From assembly GCA_913055135.1 (NCBI GenBank), contig CAJXJV010000031.1, positions 1 to 10,348 on the forward strand: DNA of 10,348 nucleotides, read 5' to 3'. Shown piece after piece: positions 7,031 through 10,348 of the stretch. The stretch's first letter is position 1. Each line of letters opens with the position of its first letter. Both the position numbers and the translations under genes were made by a program. The notes beneath the pieces were generated by a model, which searched no databases, had not been told where the DNA came from, and was given only the letters and a program-made list of their open reading frames with translations. The DNA is from an uncultured Desulfurobacterium sp. GTDB taxonomy: Bacteria; Aquificota; Aquificia; Desulfurobacteriales; Desulfurobacteriaceae.

Positions 7031-9708
7031 TGAGGAAAACCTTAGCTGTTTTGTTGACCGTTCTTATCATACCTTCGGTTTCTGAAGCAAAGCTAAAGAA
7101 GAGTATGAAGAAAGAGTGTCTTGTATGTCACGAAAATTGGCTCTTAGAAGCTAAGGTTAAATCACCGTTACTCCTCACAAGAGAATCCTTCGATGCTGCC
7201 AATAGATTAATGTGTCTTTCCTGTCACGATGGTTCTCTTGCAGACGATAGAGAAACCTTTTTAGGGTTTAAGCACTTCTCCCATCCTGTAGATAAAGAAG
7301 TTTCTGAAGACTTTAAAATGCCAAAAGGTTTTCCAACAAAAGATGGAAAGCTTTACTGTGGTACCTGTCACACCCCTCACACAGAAACCGGAAGCGAGAA
7401 AAAACTTGACTATACATTTATGAGAAAACCTAACGTCAATTCTGCCCTCTGTATCGAGTGTCATAAGGAAAACTCAGAACATGGAATGAACCATCCCATA
7501 TTAGAAGATACAGAGGACAAATTAAAAGAAAAGTTCGCCCTGAAAATAGAAAAACTTGGCGGAAGAGTTACTGAAAACAGAGAACTTCTGTGTGAATCCT
7601 GCCACTCTCCCCACAAGGGTAAAGCGAAAAAAGCGCTTATAGAGGCAGTAAATAAATCTCAGCTCTGTGTAATCTGTCATATGGATAACCTTAACTCAAA
7701 AGAACATCCAAACTTCAGAAACCACCCGATTCACAAGAAGTTTCCAGAAGATGCTAAACTTGCCTTCTTTGAAGAGAAAAAGGTCATTACATCCTCCGTT
7801 GAGTGTATGACCTGTCATAAAGTTCACAAGGAAGAGAACAAACACCTTGTTGTTGCCAAGGAAGAAAAACTATGTTCTCTCTGCCACATTCAGGAAGCAA
7901 AAGTCAACCTGACAGATCACAATATTAATAAAAAATCCTGTAAAAGCTGTCATACACCTCACAAAGCAAAGGGCAGAAAACTCTGGAGCAAATCGATTCC
8001 TGAAAATGCATTCGACTACGCATCTATCATAAACGCTAAAGGGAAAAACGATATTCTCTGTCTCTCCTGTCACTATACAGGAAATGTTATAGCTGGCAAG
8101 GAAGTAAAAACGGTTGGAACTCTCACCCACCCAACAGGTGAGAAAGTCAAAGAAAAGGTTAAAGGTCTTCCTCTTCCAGGAGGTACTCTTGGCTGTATAA
8201 CCTGTCACGATCCTCACCACGCTTATAACAACAGCAAGAAAGGTAAATTCCTCAGGAAAGAAAGAACGAAGCTCTGTTACGATTGTCATAAAGAACAGGC
8301 TGATGTTAAGAAAGGTCCTCATGGCAAAATAGATAAAAAGAAGTGGAAAGTCGGAGATTGTGCAGCTTGCCATAACACTCACAACGCAAAAGGTGGCTAC
8401 CTCTCAAGAGTTGTGTATGGCGAGATATCCCCAATGGAACCACCGGTTGATGGTTTCTGCCTTGCATGTCATGATCCAGAGGGAATGGCAGAACATAAGA
8501 TCAAACAATCTGTCTTTAATGAGCACCCTGTGGGTGTTAAGAATCCAACAGATAAACTCCCCGGGAAGCGAGTTTCCTGTATTACGTGCCATGATACCCA
8601 CACACACAAAGAAGAACTTCTCAGGATACCTGTTAAAGGAAACTCTGAACTCTGTCTCACATGCCATATTGATCAAACTCTCAAAGGAACTCCTCATGAC
8701 CTGCTTAACAATGAAGACGTTAAGCTTTCAGACAAGGAGAAAAAAGAACTCTTTAAGAAAGGGTTATGTTCTACCTGTCATACTCCTCACAATCCAGAGT
8801 TCAAAGTTCTCTGGAGTAAGAAACCTGGTAAGGGTGAGACAATCAACGAAAGAATGTGTAACTCCTGTCACGCTAAGGGTGGCATAGCTGAGGATAAAAT
8901 TGTTGGAAAGCATACACACCCAATAGGTAAGAAGACAACTTCACCTGAAAATCTTAAGATGATTGCGAATTCGAGGTTACCTCTGATCAATCAGATGACA
9001 GGTCATCCAGCCAAGAAAGGTGAGAAGGGCTTGATGGATTGTGCTACCTGTCACGATCCACACAACGGTGCAGACAGGAAGAGACTCATAAGATACACAC
9101 TTGAAGGAGACAGTGCTCTCTGTACAGCCTGCCATACGGCTCAGACAAAGGTTATAGGTACGGATCACGATATGAGAGTGGTCAAGAAGAATTTCAAAAA
9201 CGCTCTTGGTAAGGATGTTCTCGAAGACGGTGTCTGCTCTGCATGCCACGTTCCCCATAGAGCAAAGGATGATCTCCTCTGGGCAACAGATGTGAAGCAT
9301 GTTACGGATAATAGACTTTCTAACTACTGTCTCACCTGTCATTCCGAAAGTGGAATTGGAAAAGATAAAGTTGTTAAGTATTACTTCCATCCATCAGAAG
9401 ATGTTGTTGTCAAGAATTTTGATAGACCTGGAAGAAAAGGCGATTGGCCTGTCTTTACAAAAGACGGTAAGAAAGTTCACTCTGGTGGTGAAATTGCCTG
9501 TGAAACCTGCCACGATCCACATGTCTGGAGCAGATGGACAGACAAAGTTCCTAAGAAACCTGTTGAGGGAACTGTTATTAATAGTTTCCTGAGAAACAGA
9601 GATCTCAAAGGAAGTATTTGTGTAGATTGTCATGGTCTTGATGCGCTCTACAGGTATAAATTCTTCCATGATAAGAAAGTTCATCAGGAAGAACCGTCTT
9701 ACAAGTAA
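7030..9708 (+). CDS. Giant 24-heme c-type cytochrome built of tetraheme modules
   Basis: An 892-residue protein starting at ATG 7030, with AAGGGG 7 bases ahead. The signal peptide is residues 1-20 (cleavage after SEA). I count 24 CXXCH sites, about one per 37 residues, and every one is canonical. One leading heme (residue 30) is followed by five repeated four-heme modules starting at residues 62, 213, 344, 477 and 610, and a three-heme remnant at 767. Within a module the order is an isolated site, a CHDPH/CHTPH-type site (doubled-CXXCH style, with a downstream His fit for distal ligation), a third site, and a fourth CHTPH-like site that in several modules leads into LWS or LLW. There is no membrane anchor or lipobox, so it is periplasmic or secreted. 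Its size and linear repeats suit a long electron wire across the periplasm or outside the cell. No catalytic site is evident. Confidence 0.9.
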   Translation: MRKTLAVLLTVLIIPSVSEAKLKKSMKKECLVCHENWLLEAKVKSPLLLTRESFDAANRLMCLSCHDGSLADDRETFLGFKHFSHPVDKEVSEDFKMPKGFPTKDGKLYCGTCHTPHTETGSEKKLDYTFMRKPNVNSALCIECHKENSEHGMNHPILEDTEDKLKEKFALKIEKLGGRVTENRELLCESCHSPHKGKAKKALIEAVNKSQLCVICHMDNLNSKEHPNFRNHPIHKKFPEDAKLAFFEEKKVITSSVECMTCHKVHKEENKHLVVAKEEKLCSLCHIQEAKVNLTDHNINKKSCKSCHTPHKAKGRKLWSKSIPENAFDYASIINAKGKNDILCLSCHYTGNVIAGKEVKTVGTLTHPTGEKVKEKVKGLPLPGGTLGCITCHDPHHAYNNSKKGKFLRKERTKLCYDCHKEQADVKKGPHGKIDKKKWKVGDCAACHNTHNAKGGYLSRVVYGEISPMEPPVDGFCLACHDPEGMAEHKIKQSVFNEHPVGVKNPTDKLPGKRVSCITCHDTHTHKEELLRIPVKGNSELCLTCHIDQTLKGTPHDLLNNEDVKLSDKEKKELFKKGLCSTCHTPHNPEFKVLWSKKPGKGETINERMCNSCHAKGGIAEDKIVGKHTHPIGKKTTSPENLKMIANSRLPLINQMTGHPAKKGEKGLMDCATCHDPHNGADRKRLIRYTLEGDSALCTACHTAQTKVIGTDHDMRVVKKNFKNALGKDVLEDGVCSACHVPHRAKDDLLWATDVKHVTDNRLSNYCLTCHSESGIGKDKVVKYYFHPSEDVVVKNFDRPGRKGDWPVFTKDGKKVHSGGEIACETCHDPHVWSRWTDKVPKKPVEGTVINSFLRNRDLKGSICVDCHGLDALYRYKFFHDKKVHQEEPSYK
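7213..9633 (+). repeat. Internal tetraheme repeats of the 24-heme cytochrome
   Basis: Module first-heme codons fall at 7213, 7666, 8059, 8458, 8857 and 9328, giving spacings of 151, 131, 133, 133 and 157 residues. The three middle periods are almost equal. The copies are diverged at the DNA level and are recognisable mainly by heme order, the His after CH (DPH, TPH, THN, VPH) and a recurring LW before the next module. The sixth module has three hemes instead of four. This pattern suggests growth by tandem duplication of an ancestral four-heme unit of about 133 residues. Confidence 0.7.
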
Positions 9709-9722
9709 TGGAGGTTTAAGAT

Positions 9723-9872
9723 ATGGCAAGAGAGGTTAGCTCCAGGGATATAGAAAAAGAAGCCTGGATAGTTGTAATAGCTACATTACTGCTTCTACTT
9801 CTACCTATAGTTGGCGTCTGGTTTGTCAAGTTTGTTCACTGGTATTCACAATCCATATTCATGTGGCTCTAG
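9723..9872 (+). CDS. Small single-helix membrane protein (49 aa)
   Basis: This short frame starts at ATG 9723, with GGAGG (9710-9714) 8 bases upstream, 14 bases after the 24-heme gene, and ends at TAG 9870-9872. The N-terminal 14 residues are charged (several Arg, Glu, Lys) and are followed by one hydrophobic helix (about residues 15-37, with a run of six Leu and a Pro), then an aromatic end with His, Trp and Tyr. The charge distribution predicts N-in, C-out topology. The helix followed by W-x-x-Q-x-I-F has a faint likeness to the small NapE/TorE membrane proteins, which is too weak to name it. A good ribosome binding site and the operon spacing argue that it is translated. It could be a structural or assembly subunit of the inner-membrane electron-transfer complex (inference). 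Confidence 0.65.
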   Translation: MAREVSSRDIEKEAWIVVIATLLLLLLPIVGVWFVKFVHWYSQSIFMWL

Positions 9873-9881
9873 GAGGAAGCA

Positions 9882-10013
9882 ATGGGAAAGGCGTTAAAAA
9901 ATGTTTTTTTCTTCAAAAAGTGGATTGCTGCTGTTGAATTGATTCTTTATATTTTTATGTTTCTGACACTGCTAATGACAGCTTATCATCACATTATAGA
10001 GGTTGTCAATTAA
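9882..10013 (+). CDS. Small single-helix membrane protein (43 aa)
   Basis: The ATG at 9882 follows AGGAGG (9871-9876) by 5 bases; that Shine-Dalgarno overlaps the stop codon of the previous small gene. The frame ends at TAA 10011-10013. Residues 1-13 are basic and aromatic (five Lys, three Phe in a row), residues about 15-35 form a hydrophobic helix rich in Leu, Ile, Phe and Met, and the end carries two adjacent His and a Glu. Predicted topology is N-in, C-out, the same as its neighbour, so the two may pair or both attach to the b-type cytochrome or anchored octaheme protein. I recognise no family. Confidence 0.6.
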   Translation: MGKALKNVFFFKKWIAAVELILYIFMFLTLLMTAYHHIIEVVN

Positions 10014-10015
10014 GA

Positions 10016-10348
10016 ATGTCCAGACCCTCATGGGATGAATATTTCATTTCTATAGCTGAAATGGTTTCTACTCGTTCTACATGTCTTAGAAGAAGAGTCG
10101 GTGCTGTTCTTGTGAAAGACAAGAGAATAATCTCAACCGGCTACAACGGTCCTCCATCCGGGTTAAAGCACTGTGAAGAGGTTGGCTGTCTCAGGGAAAA
10201 GCTTGGAGTCCCAAGTGGAGAGAGGCACGAGCTCTGTAGAGGTCTCCACGCCGAGCAAAATGCAATAATACAGGCAGCACTTCACGGAATCTCAACAAAA
10301 GGTGCCATTCTTTACTGTACTCACTGTCCCTGTTCGCTCTGCACAAAA
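10016..10348 (+). CDS. comEB: dCMP deaminase, ComEB-type (5' part)
   Basis: The first 111 residues are visible and the window edge cuts the gene; family members are usually around 150 residues. The protein belongs to the zinc-dependent cytidine/deoxycytidylate deaminase family, which converts dCMP to dUMP for thymidylate synthesis in the cytoplasm. The N-terminal RPSWDEYF, the segment [14 protein letters not shown], the [12 protein letters not shown] substrate region, HAEQNAI (H78 zinc ligand, E80 proton shuttle) and PCSLC (C106 and C109 zinc ligands) are all in place. One local oddity is Cys rather than a hydrophobic residue just before PC (YCTHCPC). The gene begins 2 bases after the previous stop with only a distant AGAGG, so it may depend on translational coupling with the small membrane protein gene. 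It is probably a housekeeping neighbour, not part of electron transfer. Confidence 0.93.
   Translation, partial: MSRPSWDEYFISIAEMVSTRSTCLRRRVGAVLVKDKRIISTGYNGPPSGLKHCEEVGCLREKLGVPSGERHELCRGLHAEQNAIIQAALHGISTKGAILYCTHCPCSLCTK

Noticed and set aside
7870..8382. Long minus-strand open frame (170 codons) inside the 24-heme gene
   Set aside because: It lies wholly opposite a well-supported cytochrome. Its Cys- and Thr-rich content mirrors repeated CXXCH codons, and it has no ribosome binding site or recognisable domain.
8360..8887. Plus-strand open frame (175 codons) in another frame of the 24-heme gene
   Set aside because: It is a shadow of the real frame, with no start context and no sensible protein features; the heme frame continues uninterrupted through it.
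7213..9633. CRISPR-like or satellite DNA array suggested by periodic repeats
   Set aside because: The roughly 400-base periodicity is explained by diverged tetraheme protein modules. There are no identical direct repeats of 20-40 bases with unique spacers.
9723..9872. Firm assignment of the 49-residue protein as NapE
   Set aside because: Only the general single-helix shape and a loose W-x-x-Q-x-I-F ending match, and no nap genes are visible in the window, so the name is not supported.

Overview
The window reads as a bacterial chromosome segment carrying one long plus-strand operon for multiheme c-type cytochromes. It has moderate to low GC, tightly packed genes and Lys/Glu-rich proteins. The outer-membrane barrel and lipoprotein point to a diderm, and the style is compatible with a thermophilic anaerobic respirer such as the Desulfurobacteriaceae/Aquificota. 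That taxonomic guess is an inference from gene style only; no rRNA or tRNA is present.

Layout: (1) Bases 1-500 hold the 3' end of a surface protein with a Gly-rich/Cys/hydrophobic/Arg C-terminal sorting tail, followed by a rho-independent terminator at 527-555. (2) A strong promoter (669-698, with a T-rich upstream stretch) starts a new transcription unit. (3) From 730 to 10013 ten genes follow in one direction, with overlaps of 1-4 bases or gaps of 9-14 bases and no internal terminator seen. They are an outer-membrane beta-barrel, a heptaheme lipoprotein, a heptaheme cytochrome with an apparent frameshift after its signal peptide, an octaheme cytochrome with a C-terminal membrane anchor and two non-canonical heme motifs, a four-helix b-type cytochrome, a triheme cytochrome, a six-bladed NHL-type propeller, a 24-heme cytochrome made of repeated tetraheme modules, and two very small single-helix membrane proteins. 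(4) At 10016 the operon runs into a dCMP deaminase gene (comEB type), cut by the window edge.

Inferred working model: the b-type cytochrome and the membrane-anchored octaheme protein exchange electrons with the quinone pool at the inner membrane. The triheme, heptaheme and 24-heme proteins relay electrons across the periplasm. The barrel and the lipoprotein cytochrome form, or contribute to, an outer-membrane conduit. I count 47 canonical CXXCH sites plus one CX3CH and one CX5CH site, so up to 49 c-type hemes and probably two b hemes in one operon. No catalytic terminal reductase (molybdopterin, NrfA-like or similar) is visible, so extracellular electron transfer is the most economical reading, but the electron acceptor or donor cannot be told from sequence.
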